Positions 25,445 through 35,905 are shown, counted from the stretch's first letter. The stretch: DNA of 44,955 nt from Deltaproteobacteria bacterium (GCA_028818755.1 JAPPNF010000160.1:1-44955), one strand, 5' to 3'. Notes: a model not told the origin generated them from the sequence alone. Program-made: numbers and translations.

Positions 25445-26221
25445 CTATTCGTCCGGTTCCTTCCGCCGAATGAAGTACACCACCACGACGGTCAGGCCGT
25501 AGAGCGCGGTCAGCGGCAGCGCCAGCAACACCTGCGAGATCACGTCGGGCGGGGTGAGGACGGCGCCCAGCACGACGATGCCGAGAAACGCGTAGGGGAA
25601 CCGGCTGATCATCATGCGGTGATCGATGATCCCCACCCGGGCCAGGAACACCCCCGCCACCGGCAACTCGAAGACCACGCCGAACGCCAGCATCAGCTTG
25701 GCGGAGAAAGACAGGTATTCGCTGACGCGGATCGCCGGACGCACGTCCAGTTGCTGGTACTGCTCCAGGAAGAACCGGTAGCCGATGTCGAAGATGACCG
25801 TGTAGCAGAAGGCCGCGCCCAGCAGGAAGAACAACGTCCCGAAGGCGACGAAACCCTTGGTGTAGCGCCGTTCGTGGCGGTAGAGGCCCGGCGCCACGAA
25901 CTTCCAGGCGTGCCACAGCAACACCGGCAGCGCCAGGAAGATGGCGGCCACGAACGCCACCTTGAGCTTCGCGAAGAACGCCTCCGCCACGCCGGTGCCG
26001 ATCACGGTGAGGCCGGCGGCCTCCAGCGCGAGAAGCGGGGCGGTCATGAAGCGGATGAGATGGTCGGCCGCCAGGTAGCAGGCGATGAAGCCCGCCAAAA
26101 CGGCCAGCGAGCACTTGATGAGCCGGGAGCGGAGTTCTTCCAGGTGAGCCGTCAGGGGCATGCTGGCGTCGCCCGACAGCCGTTCCCCCTCCTCTCCGCT
26201 CACTCCTTCGTCCGCGTTCAC
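25445..26221 (-). CDS. tatC: Sec-independent protein translocase TatC
   Basis: The 258-residue inner-membrane protein has six predicted transmembrane segments and TatC signatures: [14 protein letters not shown] at about 21-34, the [11 protein letters not shown] loop, FGVVFELPV near the fifth segment and [15 protein letters not shown] near the sixth. It recognises twin-arginine signal peptides and, with TatA, moves folded proteins across the membrane. An acidic N-terminal tail of about 20 residues precedes the usual start. Its ATG overlaps the tatA stop by four bases (ATGA), so both are one transcript read from near 26.5 kb. Confidence 0.95.
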   Translation of the reverse strand: MNADEGVSGEEGERLSGDASMPLTAHLEELRSRLIKCSLAVLAGFIACYLAADHLIRFMTAPLLALEAAGLTVIGTGVAEAFFAKLKVAFVAAIFLALPVLLWHAWKFVAPGLYRHERRYTKGFVAFGTLFFLLGAAFCYTVIFDIGYRFFLEQYQQLDVRPAIRVSEYLSFSAKLMLAFGVVFELPVAGVFLARVGIIDHRMMISRFPYAFLGIVVLGAVLTPPDVISQVLLALPLTALYGLTVVVVYFIRRKEPDE

Positions 26222-26490
26222 TCTTTCTTGGTGGGATCGCCCGCTGGAGATATGGTATTGGCGGGTTCGCCTTCTCCGGACGGCTCGGCGCCTGTGTTCT
26301 CGCTCTCCGGACGGGCGTCGATCTCGTCCGCCGCGGCCTGCATTTCCCGCTTCACGTCGTCGGTAGTTCGGCGAAACTCGGCAATCCCCCGCCCCAGGGA
26401 GCGTGCGATCTCGGGCAGCTTCTTGGGCCCGAGGATGATCAGGGCCACCGCCAGGATCAAGAGCAGCTCAGGCATTCCGATACCAAACAT
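26218..26490 (-). CDS. tatA: Twin-arginine translocase TatA/TatB subunit
   Basis: This 90-residue protein has one N-terminal membrane helix ([20 protein letters not shown], residues 8-27), then an amphipathic helix ([14 protein letters not shown]) and an acidic, disordered tail. The GPKKLPE hinge is typical. It could be classed TatA or TatB; with only one such gene beside tatC, a bifunctional TatA is plausible unless another copy exists elsewhere. It is the first gene of a two-gene unit with tatC and is divergent from the amidohydrolase gene, with 130 bp between. Confidence 0.9.
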   Translation of the reverse strand: MFGIGMPELLLILAVALIILGPKKLPEIARSLGRGIAEFRRTTDDVKREMQAAADEIDARPESENTGAEPSGEGEPANTISPAGDPTKKE

Positions 26491-26620
26491 TTCGACTCCG
26501 AACTCCCTGAAGCTAGGCTAAGGCATTTGCGGAGGCGAGTCAAAGAGTGCCGGCGAGACCCGGCAGCGCCGGGATTGCGCTTTGACTCCGCCGCGCGCGC
26601 GGTGGTAGATTACGCGCAGC

Positions 26621-27643
26621 ATGCCTCGTTCCGCCATCGTCACCGATCCGGTGTTCCTGAAGCACGAGCCCGGCCCCTATCATCCCGAGAGCCCTCAACG
26701 TCTCAAGACCCTCCTCGACCTCGCCGGCGAGGTCGCGGGCGGCGCCGGCTACGAGCTTCTGCCACTTCGCGCGGCCGTGCAGGAGGAACTGGAGCTGTGC
26801 CACGGCGCGGGCTACATCGACCTGGTCCGCTCCACCTCCGAGCACAACCGGTTCGCGCTGGACGGGGACACCGTCACCTGCCGGGACTCCTTCGGCGTGG
26901 CCCTGATGGCGGTGGGCGGGTTCCTGCAACTGCTGGATGCGGTGGCGGCCTCGGAGTACGCCAACGGCTTCACCATGGTGCGGCCGCCGGGCCATCACGC
27001 GCTGCGGGACCGGGCCATGGGGTTCTGCCTGTTCAACACCGTGGCCATTGGAGCGCGGTATCTCCAAAAGGCGCACGGCGCGGGGCGGGTGGCGATCGTG
27101 GACTGGGACGTGCACCACGGCAACGGCTCTCAGGACGCCTTCTACGACGATCCTTCGGTGCTCTTCCTGTCCACGCATCAGTACCCGTACTATCCCGGCA
27201 CCGGAGCCCTGGAAGACGTCGGGCGCGGCAAGGGAGAGGGCTACACGGTGAACGTCCCGTTGCCGGCGGGCTGCGGCGACGCCGAATACCTGGCGGTGTT
27301 CCGGGAGATCATCGTCCCGGCCATCGAACGGTACGAGCCCGACTGGCTGCTGGTGTCGGCCGGCTTCGACTCGCACCGGGACGATCCCCTGGCGGCCATG
27401 GGCGTCACCGAAAGGGGCTTTGGTGTCATGGCCGATGCGCTGCTGGAGCTGGCCCGCAAGCACGCGGGCGGCAGGATCGCCTTCCTCCTGGAAGGCGGCT
27501 ACGATCTGTCCGCGCTCCGCAACTCCGTGGCCACGGTGCTGGACCGTATGCAGGCCGAGGAAGCCGCCCGGCTCGAGCCTGGCGGCGAACGCATTGCCCC
27601 GCGCATACGTGAAGTGCTTCAAATGCACGAGAAGTATTGGTAG
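26621..27643 (+). CDS. Histone deacetylase-family amidohydrolase
   Basis: The 340-residue arginase/deacetylase-fold protein keeps the HDAC active site: RPPGHHA (121-127) with the His-His pair, DWDVHHGNG (from Asp161) with two zinc ligands, and AGFDSHRDDPLA with the third Asp. Bacterial members include AcuC and acetylpolyamine amidohydrolases, so the substrate could be an acetylated polyamine, amino acid or protein lysine. The N-terminal FLKHEPGPYHPESPQRL is common to the family. It is on the same strand as fabF, which begins 35 bases after its stop, so it may be co-expressed with fatty-acid synthesis genes. Confidence 0.92.
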   Translation: MPRSAIVTDPVFLKHEPGPYHPESPQRLKTLLDLAGEVAGGAGYELLPLRAAVQEELELCHGAGYIDLVRSTSEHNRFALDGDTVTCRDSFGVALMAVGGFLQLLDAVAASEYANGFTMVRPPGHHALRDRAMGFCLFNTVAIGARYLQKAHGAGRVAIVDWDVHHGNGSQDAFYDDPSVLFLSTHQYPYYPGTGALEDVGRGKGEGYTVNVPLPAGCGDAEYLAVFREIIVPAIERYEPDWLLVSAGFDSHRDDPLAAMGVTERGFGVMADALLELARKHAGGRIAFLLEGGYDLSALRNSVATVLDRMQAEEAARLEPGGERIAPRIREVLQMHEKYW

Positions 27644-27678
27644 TGCCTTTACGGCAGGATCGTTCCAAAACGCGCGTT

Positions 27679-28928
<1,250 letters not shown>

Positions 28929-28932
<4 letters not shown>

Positions 28933-29924
28933 CACAAACCGTACCGCGCAGCGTCATTCTGGGCACGGGTTCCGCCGTCCCCTCCACGGTAGTCACCAAC
29001 GACGACCTCGCCAGGATCGTCGACACCAGCGACGAATGGATCACCACCCGCACGGGCATCAAGGAACGGCGGGTGCTGGAGGAGAATCAGGCCGCCTCGG
29101 ACCTTGCGCTGCGCGCTTCGGAGCGCGCGCTGGAGGACGCCGGCGTCGCGGTCGAGGAGCTGGACGCCATTATCTGCGGCACCTGCACCGCGGACTACCA
29201 GTTCCCCAGCCTGGCCTGCGTGCTGGAAGCCAAGCTGGGCGCCAGGGAGGTGTTCTCGTTCGATGTCAACGCCGCCTGCTCGGGCTTTTTGAACGCGCTT
29301 TCGGTAACCGACATGTTCGTCCGGTCCGGCCGGATCGGCAAGGCCCTGGTAGTGGGCACGGATGTTCTGAGCCGCTATCTGGATTGGCAGGACCGCAGCA
29401 CCTGCATCCTGTTCGGCGACGGCGCGGGCGCCGCGGTGGTAAGCGCAAGCGACAACGGCGACCGGGGCATCCTCAGCAGCCGCCTTCAGACCGACGGTTC
29501 CTACGCCGAGACACTCTACATACGGGCCGGGGGCTCCAAGAAGCCGGCCACGCTGGAGACCGTGGAGAAACGCGAGCATTCCATCTACATGAACGGCAAG
29601 GAAGTCTTCAAGGTGGCGGTGCGGTCCATGGAAGAGATCAGCCGCCAGGTCCTCGACGACGCCGGGTTGGGCGTCGACGACATCTCCCTCGTCGTTCCCC
29701 ACCAAGCCAACCGCAGGATCATCACCGCCCTCGCCGCGCGGCTCGACATCCCCATGGAGAAGGTCATCGTCAACGTGCACAAGTACGGCAACACCTCGGC
29801 CGCATCCATCCCCGTGGCCCTGGACGAAGTCCGGCGGGAGGGCCGCATCGCCGACGGCGACATCGTTCTGCTGAACGCCTTCGGCGCCGGCTTCGCCTGG
29901 GGCGCCGCGGTCATCCGGTTCTGA
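28929..29924 (+). CDS. fabH: Beta-ketoacyl-ACP synthase III
   Basis: The 331-residue thiolase-fold enzyme starts fatty-acid synthesis by condensing an acyl-CoA with malonyl-ACP. The triad is present: Cys117 (NAACSGF), His258 (VPHQANRRI) and Asn in KYGNTSAAS. Also seen are the conserved ITTRTGIKERR near the start and NAFGAGFAWG at the end. ATG 28929 overlaps the fabF stop, with AGGA just upstream. Because initiation and elongation synthases are paired here without the other fab genes, they may serve a special acyl product. The EamA transporter gene follows after 30 bases. Confidence 0.92.
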
Positions 29925-29954
29925 CCGCACCCCTCCGGTATCGGCGCCCTCCAC

Positions 29955-30821
29955 GTGATCCCGGCCGAAGCCTTCGCCCTCGCCTGCGGGCTCTTCACCG
30001 CCATCAACCTGATCCTCCTCAAGAAGGGGCTGGCGCACGGCAACCCCATCACCGCCACCCTCATCTCCCTGGCCATCAACGTACTGTCTTTCTGGAGCTT
30101 CGTCCTGATCGTCGTCCCCCCGGACCGGATCCTTCGTCCGGAGCTCTGGATCTTCGTGCTGGTGGGGCTGATCCAGCCCGGCGGCACCCGCTTCCTGGCC
30201 TACCTGAGCGTAGAGAAGGTCGGGGTGGCGGTGACCTCGCCGATCCGGGCCACCACGCCGTTGTTCTCGTCGTTGATGGCAATCGCGGTGTTGGGGGAGC
30301 AGCTCACGCCCGCGGTGGGCGCGGGAACGGCGCTGGTGGTGTTCGGCATCACCCTGCTGAGCCTGCGGGAAGAGAAGACCGGGGCATGGATGAACATCCT
30401 GGTGGCGTTGCCGCTCCTGAGCGCCTTCGTGGCCGGCTCCACCCAGGTCATCCGCAAGGTCGGCCTGGCGCAAATCACCCTGCCGATCCTCGGGGCCGCG
30501 GTCACCACCGGCACCTCCCTGGTCGCGGTGGCGGTTTCCATTACGGTTTCGCGCAAGTGGTCCGCCGTCACCTTCGACCGGCGCTCCCTGGGCTACTTCC
30601 TGCTGGCCGGCTGCGCCGTGACCGGGGGCGTCGCCAGCATTTACATGTCCCTGTACCTGTCCGACGTGGTCATCGTCGCGCCGCTGTCGAGCCTGAGCCC
30701 GCTCTACAGCCTGGTGCTGTCCGCGGTGTTCCTGCGGGAGGTGGAGGTGATCACGATGCGGAAGGTGGTGGCGGCGGTGCTGATCGTGCTGGGGGTGGTG
30801 CTCATCACCGCGATCCGGTAA
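29955..30821 (+). CDS. EamA/DMT-family transporter
   Basis: This 288-residue, very hydrophobic protein has about ten transmembrane helices in two five-helix EamA halves, for example GLFTAINLILLKKGLAHGN in the first and YMSLYLSDVVIVAPLSSLSP near the end of the second. Members export or import metabolites such as amino acids, nucleotide sugars or carboxylates; the substrate cannot be told. The start is GTG at 29955 without a strong ribosome binding site. It follows fabH on the same strand by 30 bases and precedes a DUF1989 gene, which has its own GGAGG. Co-transcription with fabFH is likely but a shared function is not shown. Confidence 0.85.
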   Translation: MIPAEAFALACGLFTAINLILLKKGLAHGNPITATLISLAINVLSFWSFVLIVVPPDRILRPELWIFVLVGLIQPGGTRFLAYLSVEKVGVAVTSPIRATTPLFSSLMAIAVLGEQLTPAVGAGTALVVFGITLLSLREEKTGAWMNILVALPLLSAFVAGSTQVIRKVGLAQITLPILGAAVTTGTSLVAVAVSITVSRKWSAVTFDRRSLGYFLLAGCAVTGGVASIYMSLYLSDVVIVAPLSSLSPLYSLVLSAVFLREVEVITMRKVVAAVLIVLGVVLITAIR

Positions 30822-30895
30822 AGCGCGGCGGGGGTCGCGCGCGGTGTTGAAAATTCGGGCGCGCGGGGCCACATTCCGAAACGAAGGAGGCCGAC

Positions 30896-31528
30896 ATGAA
30901 AAAGGTATTCAGCGAGCACGTCCCCGCCAACACCGGCTGGTCCGGGGACCTCAGGCAGGGGCAGATCATCCGCATCATCGCCATGTCCACCGTGGACTTC
31001 CTGGTGCTGGACCGGCACAACCTGCGGGAGCGGTTCGACCAGGCCCGCACCAAGGTCTACAACGGCAAGATCTTCCTGAGCACCGGCGACAAGCTCATGT
31101 CCCGGGACAACCGGCACTTCATGACCATCGTGGCGGACACCTTCGAGGAAGGGACCCACGACCTGCAGAAAGGCATGTGCAGCGGGCGCCGCTTCCAGCT
31201 TGCCAAGGAGGAGGGACGGTTGCGGGAGTATTACCACCGGGACTACCGGGACGACGAGATCCCGGACCACGGCTGCTGGGAGAACCTGTCCGGTGCGCTG
31301 GCCCCCTACGACATCGCCCCCGAGGACATCCCGAGCCCGTTCAACCTCTTCCAGCACATGATCATCGACGGGAAGACGGGGCTGATGCAGCACACCGCCA
31401 TCCGGCCCGCGGCGCCCACCAACGTCGACATGCGCGCGGAGCGGGACCTGCTGGCGGCCTTCAGCGCCTGCCCGGACATGCCGGTGGGCGGCAAGCCGGT
31501 GGACGTGGAGATCTACGAGGAGGAGTGA
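30896..31528 (+). CDS. DUF1989 (urea carboxylase-associated) protein, copy 1
   Basis: The 210-residue protein belongs to the DUF1989 family, members of which are found next to urea carboxylase genes. It shares with the second copy at 41331-41984 the segments RERFDQARTK, ISTGD/LSTGDKL, DTFEEGTHDLQKGMCS, HGCWENL, IPSPFNLFQ and a C-terminal SACPDMPVGG. Cysteines in GMCS and HGCWENL and nearby His/Asp residues could form a metal or catalytic site. No urea carboxylase or allophanate hydrolase is present. AAGGAGG lies before the ATG. The next gene is convergent, six bases away. A role in nitrogen-compound metabolism is inferred from the family name only. Confidence 0.8.
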   Translation: MKKVFSEHVPANTGWSGDLRQGQIIRIIAMSTVDFLVLDRHNLRERFDQARTKVYNGKIFLSTGDKLMSRDNRHFMTIVADTFEEGTHDLQKGMCSGRRFQLAKEEGRLREYYHRDYRDDEIPDHGCWENLSGALAPYDIAPEDIPSPFNLFQHMIIDGKTGLMQHTAIRPAAPTNVDMRAERDLLAAFSACPDMPVGGKPVDVEIYEEE

Positions 31529-31534
31529 GGAAGG

Positions 31535-32203
31535 CTACTCGAAGCCCATGCGGCGGCCCCAGTTGGCGGGGTCGTTGAGGAAGTCGAGGATCTGGGTCCG
31601 GTTCTCCTCCGAGAAGAACCCGGTGTCCTCGCCGGCGTTCAGGACGTCGTCCCAGTTGGACAGGGTGTGCAGGCTGATGTCGTGGTCGCCGAGGTTCTTC
31701 TTCCCCTCGTGCAGGTCCAGCTCGTCGGAGCTGTACTCGAACACGCACAGGCAGTGCGTGATACGGGCCTTCTGGGCGCGCACGCCGATGTTGAAGCGGA
31801 GCTTGCTGAAACCGTCGGTCACCAGGTCTTCCACCAGCGTGACCCGCTGGCCTTCCCCGAGCACCCCCTCGATCTGGTTGGTGTGCCCGTAGCCCTTGGG
31901 GTTCTTGCGGATGTAGATCATGGGCTTGCGCAGGTAGTGGGACACGAACGCGGCATAGGGAATGCCCGCGGTCTCCCCTCCGGCCACCACGTCCATGTTG
32001 TCGAGCCCGATGTCCCGGCGCGCGATCTGCGCCAGGGCCTCGAGGATCTCGTCCCGGGCCTCCGGGAAGGAAAGCAGCCGCCGGCAGTCGATGTAGACCG
32101 GCGAAACCCGGCCCGAGACGAACACGAACGGCCTCTCGTCGTACACCTGGATGGACTGCGTGCTCAGCAGCAGCTCGGCGATTCTCTTTCCGGTCTCCGA
32201 CAT
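31535..32203 (-). CDS. Orotate phosphoribosyltransferase-like protein
   Basis: The 222-residue type I phosphoribosyltransferase resembles PyrE: FVFVSGRVSPVYIDCRRLL near the start, VAGGETAGIPYAAFVS, the flexible loop RKNPKGYGHTNQIEG and the PRPP loop VTLVEDLVTDGFSK, where the usual Asp-Asp is Glu-Asp. A C-terminal tail of about 50 residues goes beyond classical OPRTs. It would join orotate or a related base to PRPP. ATG 32203 gives a family-typical start; the divergent amidohydrolase gene begins 102 bases away. With that hydrolase and PyrR, it forms a pyrimidine-related cluster. The true base is not certain, so no gene symbol is given. Confidence 0.82.
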   Translation of the reverse strand: MSETGKRIAELLLSTQSIQVYDERPFVFVSGRVSPVYIDCRRLLSFPEARDEILEALAQIARRDIGLDNMDVVAGGETAGIPYAAFVSHYLRKPMIYIRKNPKGYGHTNQIEGVLGEGQRVTLVEDLVTDGFSKLRFNIGVRAQKARITHCLCVFEYSSDELDLHEGKKNLGDHDISLHTLSNWDDVLNAGEDTGFFSEENRTQILDFLNDPANWGRRMGFE

Positions 32204-32305
32204 GGATGCGGTTCTTAACACGGCGGATGAGCCTTTGCCAGACGTTGTTTCCGTCCGTCCTTTCCTGTTACCATGCTTTCCTCTCCCGATCGGGCGGGTC
32301 GTCGG

Positions 32306-33565
32306 ATGGAAGTCCCCGAAATCAATAGAGACAGGCTCTTGCGCGACCTCAACGCGGTGTCGCGGATCGGCCTGGGCGAAGGCGGCTCGGTCACGCGGCT
32401 GGTGTTCTCGGTGCACGAGCTGCGGTCCCGGCAACTGCTGGTCCACCTGATGAACCAGGCCGGCCTCGATGTGCGCGTGGATGCCGCCGGCAACATCTTC
32501 GGGCGCCTGGCGGCGGGTCGGGAAGGACCGGCCGTGCTGGCGGGGTCGCATCTCGATTCGGTCATCCAGGGGGGGCGGTACGACGGCCCGGTGGGGGTCA
32601 TCGGCGCCCTCGAAGCCGTGCGCACCATCAAGGAGAGCGGCGTCCCCGTGCCGGCGCCGCTGGAGAGCGTCTGCTTCGTGGGAGAGGAGTCCAGCCGTTT
32701 CGGGTTCGCCACCCTGGGCAGCAGCCTGGTGGCGGGCGACGTCAGCATGGACGACTTCGCCAACGCCGTGGACGCGGGCGGCACCCGGCTGGAGGACGTG
32801 CTGTCGAGCTTCGGGATCTACCGGGAGAACCTCGACTCCCTGAAGCGCGACCCCGGGACCGTGAAGGCCTACCTGGAGCTTCACATCGAGCAGGGTCCCG
32901 TGCTCGAATCGAAGAAGAAGAAGATCGGCGTGGTCACCGCCATCGCCGCCCCGAGCCGTTTCAGGGTGATCTTCAAGGGCCAAGCCGACCACAGCGGCAC
33001 CACCCCGATGGAGATGCGCAAGGACGCGCTGGTGGCCGCGGGATACCTCATCACCTACATCGACGAGGTCTGCCGGGAGCACGCCGCCGCTGACAAGGGC
33101 CGGGTGGTGGGCACGGTGGGCGCCGTCAAGGTGGAGCCGGGCGTGATCAACGCCATCCCGGGTCGGGCGGAGTTGCAGGTGGACGTGCGCAGCATCACCT
33201 CCGCCTCCAAGCGCAAGGTGGCGGGTCTGATCAGGAAGCGCGCCCGGCGGATCGCCCGGGAGCGGGGGGTGAAGGCCGAGATACTGACCATCCGGGACGA
33301 GGAGCCGGTGCCGATGCACCCGGGCGTGATCGCGCTCATCCGCGGCATGTGCGAGGAGCGCGGCGTCCCCTTCGAGGTGATGCCGTCGGGGGCCGGCCAC
33401 GACGCCATGCAGATGGCCAAGGTCGCGCCCACCGGCATGATCTTCATTCCCAGCACCAACGGCGTCAGCCACAACCCCACGGAATGGACCGACCCCGAGG
33501 ACATCTGCCTCGGGACGCAGCTACTGGTGGAGGCCCTGCTGAGAACCGCTCATGCAGAAATCTAG
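32306..33565 (+). CDS. M20-family amidohydrolase (N-carbamoyl-amino-acid/allantoate/ureidopropionase type)
   Basis: The 419-residue zinc hydrolase has the hydantoinase/carbamoylase-type signatures: GSHLDSVIQGGRYDGPVGV (metal His and Asp), EESSRFGFATLGSS, HIEQGPVLE, the dimer-domain FKGQADHSGTTPM and C-terminal SHNPTEW. It hydrolyses an N-carbamoyl or ureido group, giving ammonia, CO2 and an amino acid. Placed between an OPRT-like gene and pyrR, beta-ureidopropionase or N-carbamoyl-amino-acid hydrolase in pyrimidine breakdown is a reasonable guess. ATG 32306 is preferred; ATG 32273 has no visible binding site. The last 14 bases overlap the pyrR start. Confidence 0.87.
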   Translation: MEVPEINRDRLLRDLNAVSRIGLGEGGSVTRLVFSVHELRSRQLLVHLMNQAGLDVRVDAAGNIFGRLAAGREGPAVLAGSHLDSVIQGGRYDGPVGVIGALEAVRTIKESGVPVPAPLESVCFVGEESSRFGFATLGSSLVAGDVSMDDFANAVDAGGTRLEDVLSSFGIYRENLDSLKRDPGTVKAYLELHIEQGPVLESKKKKIGVVTAIAAPSRFRVIFKGQADHSGTTPMEMRKDALVAAGYLITYIDEVCREHAAADKGRVVGTVGAVKVEPGVINAIPGRAELQVDVRSITSASKRKVAGLIRKRARRIARERGVKAEILTIRDEEPVPMHPGVIALIRGMCEERGVPFEVMPSGAGHDAMQMAKVAPTGMIFIPSTNGVSHNPTEWTDPEDICLGTQLLVEALLRTAHAEI

Positions 33566-34097
33566 GGTGACCAAGACAACGAGGGTGCTGAGCGCGGCGC
33601 AGATCAAACGGGTCCTCGCCGGCTTTGCCCGACGCATCTCCGAGGAGTACCGGGATTCCGGCTCGCTGGCGTTCATCGGCATCCGCACCCGGGGACCCAC
33701 CCTGGCCCGCCGGGTGGCGGGAGCCCTGCAGGAAAAGCACGGGGTTCAGGTTCCCGTGGGGGAGCTGGACATCACACTCTACCGCGACGACCTGAACACC
33801 CTGCTGCCCAAGGGGCGCATCGACGCCACCCACATCCCGTTCGAGATCAGCGACAAGACCCTGATCCTTTTCGATGACGTGCTCCATACGGGCCGCACCG
33901 TGCGGGCGGCCGTGGACCACCTCATGGCCTTGGGACGGCCCCGGGCCATCCTCCTCGCCGTGCTGGTGGACCGGGGCGGACGGGAACTCCCCATCGAGGC
34001 TCGTCTGGTCGGCAAGGAAGTGGACGTGTCGAAGGGCGGCGACGTGCGCGTCAGACTCGCGGAAATCGACAAAACGGACGAGGTGATCGTGGCATAG
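33552..34097 (+). CDS. pyrR: PyrR-like uracil phosphoribosyltransferase/regulator
   Basis: The 181-residue phosphoribosyltransferase matches PyrR: a GIRTRGPTLARRVA segment, LDITLYRDDLNTL, the PRPP loop LILFDDVLHTGRTVRAAVDHL and VDRGGRELPIEARLVGKEV. In Gram-positives PyrR binds pyr mRNA to control attenuation and has uracil phosphoribosyltransferase activity. Its start overlaps the amidohydrolase gene by 14 bases, so the two are coupled. No obvious pyr attenuator is seen ahead of it. Its presence next to an OPRT-like and a carbamoyl-hydrolase gene suggests pyrimidine recycling. Confidence 0.88.
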   Translation: MQKSRVTKTTRVLSAAQIKRVLAGFARRISEEYRDSGSLAFIGIRTRGPTLARRVAGALQEKHGVQVPVGELDITLYRDDLNTLLPKGRIDATHIPFEISDKTLILFDDVLHTGRTVRAAVDHLMALGRPRAILLAVLVDRGGRELPIEARLVGKEVDVSKGGDVRVRLAEIDKTDEVIVA

Positions 34098-34184
34098 CGG
34101 CGCCTTCGTCCGGCGCCCGCCGGCACAAACCCCGGCGGCGCGCAATTCGCTCGAAAAATCGCGAAAAAGGTAAACTCAAACCGC

Positions 34185-34213
34185 TTGACATATGTACGCA
34201 ATACCCGTAAGAC
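34185..34213 (+). promoter_or_regulatory. Candidate promoter of the ABC importer operon
   Basis: TTGACA at 34185-34190 is a perfect -35 box; 17 bases later TAAGAC (34208-34213) is a weak -10. The transcript would begin about 40 bases ahead of the permease ATG at 34262. The -10 is poor, so an activator may be needed. Confidence 0.4.
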
Positions 34214-34261
34214 GCAGGGCTTGATCGGATTTTGTCCCCATTCCCACGCCCGTCGGATTCC

Positions 34262-35092
34262 ATGAGCAAGATACAAGAGATACCCCTCGAAGACACCCAA
34301 GATTCGTCGTTCGCCGGGTCGGTGAAAGTCGTCTACAACCGCCACCGCATCGGCATCAACTTCTGCCTGTCCGTGGTCCTGGCCCTGTTGACGTGGGAGT
34401 TCATCGACTTCATCTTCGACGATCCCGACTTCTTCACCGGCCCCGTCGCGGTGGTCATCGAGTTCAATAAACTCATCTACGAGCCCCGCTTCTGGGAGCA
34501 TGTCGAATACAGCGGAACGGAGTTGGTCTACGGCTTCGCCCTGGCCACGTTTCTGGGGGTTGTCATCGGCGCGGCGGTGGCCTTCAGCCGGACCCTGGAC
34601 GAGATGTTCTCCCCCATCCTGGTAGGCCTCTACGCCACGCCGCGCTCGGTGGCCGCGCCGCTCTTCATCATCTGGCTGGGGCTCGGCATCGCATCCAAGG
34701 TCGGGGTCATCACCCTGGCGTCGGTCTTTCCGGTGATCATCAACACGCAGGCCGGCATTAAGAACGTCCAGGGCGAGTTCCGCATGCTGGGCCGGGCGTT
34801 CAACATCTCGTTCTGGGCAATGCTGACCAAAATCATCGTGCCCGGATCGATGCCGTTCCTGATCGCCGGCCTGCGGCTGGGATATTCGCGGTCCGTGGTC
34901 ACCATCATGGTGGCGGAGCTGTTCGGGGCCGAGGCGGGCATCGGCTACATGATCGACCACGCGACGCAGACGTTCCACGTGGCGGAGATGATGGTGGGCA
35001 TTTCGCTCCTGACCATCATGGGCATCGCCGGCAACGAAGCGCTGAAATTCGTCGAACGCTGGGCCACGCCCTACCGAAAGACCCTGGTGTAG
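34262..35092 (+). CDS. NitT/TauT-type ABC transporter permease 1
   Basis: This 276-residue inner-membrane protein has about six transmembrane segments and the permease coupling loop near MLGRAFNISFWAMLTKIIVPGSMPFLIAGLRLG, which carries the EAA-like contact to the ATPase. The sequence is close to SsuC/TauC permeases. ATG 34262 lies downstream of a candidate promoter; in-frame starts further up are less likely. It is followed after 24 bases by a second permease gene, then the ATPase and three substrate-binding proteins. Together they form an importer for a small organic or nitrogen/sulfur compound. Confidence 0.9.
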   Translation: MSKIQEIPLEDTQDSSFAGSVKVVYNRHRIGINFCLSVVLALLTWEFIDFIFDDPDFFTGPVAVVIEFNKLIYEPRFWEHVEYSGTELVYGFALATFLGVVIGAAVAFSRTLDEMFSPILVGLYATPRSVAAPLFIIWLGLGIASKVGVITLASVFPVIINTQAGIKNVQGEFRMLGRAFNISFWAMLTKIIVPGSMPFLIAGLRLGYSRSVVTIMVAELFGAEAGIGYMIDHATQTFHVAEMMVGISLLTIMGIAGNEALKFVERWATPYRKTLV

Positions 35093-35116
35093 GTCGAGAG
35101 CGCCGGAAGAAAAACC

Positions 35117-35902
35117 ATGGAACTCTTGTCAAGTCTGTATCAGCAACAACGCAGGTGGCTGAACGCCGTCTTCGGCTTCGGCGTCGTTGCGGCGTTCTGG
35201 CAGTTCGCCGACTGGCAGGTCGGCAGCGAGCTGTTCTTCGTGGGTCCGTGGCGGGTCGTCACCTACACATACGGCCTGTTCGCCAGCGGCGAGATCCTCG
35301 ATGACCTCCAGATCAGCGGCATCGAGTTCTTCTGGGGCTACGCCGTGGCAGCGGCCGCCGGCATCGGCTTCGGCATGGTGTTCGGCGTGAGTCGGGTGTT
35401 CCGGGAGTTCTTCGATCCCTGGCTGAGCGCCATCTACGCCACGCCGTCCGTGGCCCTGGCCCCGCTCATCATCATCTGGTTCGGCGTGGACCTCACGGCC
35501 AAGATCGTCATCGTCCTGATCACCGCGGTGGTCCCCATCGTCCTGAACACCTACACGGGGGTCCTGAGCGTCGGCAAGGAGTTCCAGACCCTGGCCAACT
35601 CGTTCTGCGTTCCCCAACGTCAGATCCTCTACAAGATCCTCATTCCGGGCTCGCTTCCCTACATCGTTACAGGATTACGCCTCGGCATATCTCGCGGGAT
35701 CGTGGGCGTCGTCGTCGGGGAATATTTCGGCGCCTACGCTGGGCTCGGCTATCAGTTGTTCAAGGGACTCGATACCTTCAACATGCCGCTCATGATGTCG
35801 TGCGCGGCCATGCTTGCCGGCACCGGCGTGATCTTCAACCAGGTCATCCTCATTATCGAGCGCCGGATGGCGCCGTGGCGTGATACCCAACTACAGGAGT
35901 AG
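35117..35902 (+). CDS. NitT/TauT-type ABC transporter permease 2
   Basis: The 261-residue permease has six predicted membrane segments and a coupling loop around LANSFCVPQRQILYKILIPGSLPYIVTGLRLG. It is related to permease 1 but clearly diverged, so the two may form a heterodimer, which is uncommon in this family where one permease gene usually makes a homodimer. A GGAAG lies before the ATG. The ATPase gene starts four bases after the stop. Confidence 0.9.
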   Translation: MELLSSLYQQQRRWLNAVFGFGVVAAFWQFADWQVGSELFFVGPWRVVTYTYGLFASGEILDDLQISGIEFFWGYAVAAAAGIGFGMVFGVSRVFREFFDPWLSAIYATPSVALAPLIIIWFGVDLTAKIVIVLITAVVPIVLNTYTGVLSVGKEFQTLANSFCVPQRQILYKILIPGSLPYIVTGLRLGISRGIVGVVVGEYFGAYAGLGYQLFKGLDTFNMPLMMSCAAMLAGTGVIFNQVILIIERRMAPWRDTQLQE

Positions 35903-35905
35903 TCC

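Noticed and set aside
31535..33472. Apparent very long version of the OPRT-like protein
   Set aside because: The extension is antisense to the amidohydrolase gene; the phosphoribosyltransferase has a normal start at 32203.
34185..34213. Considered as a pyr attenuator or terminator after pyrR
   Set aside because: No convincing stem with T-run is present; the TTGACA box makes a promoter more likely.
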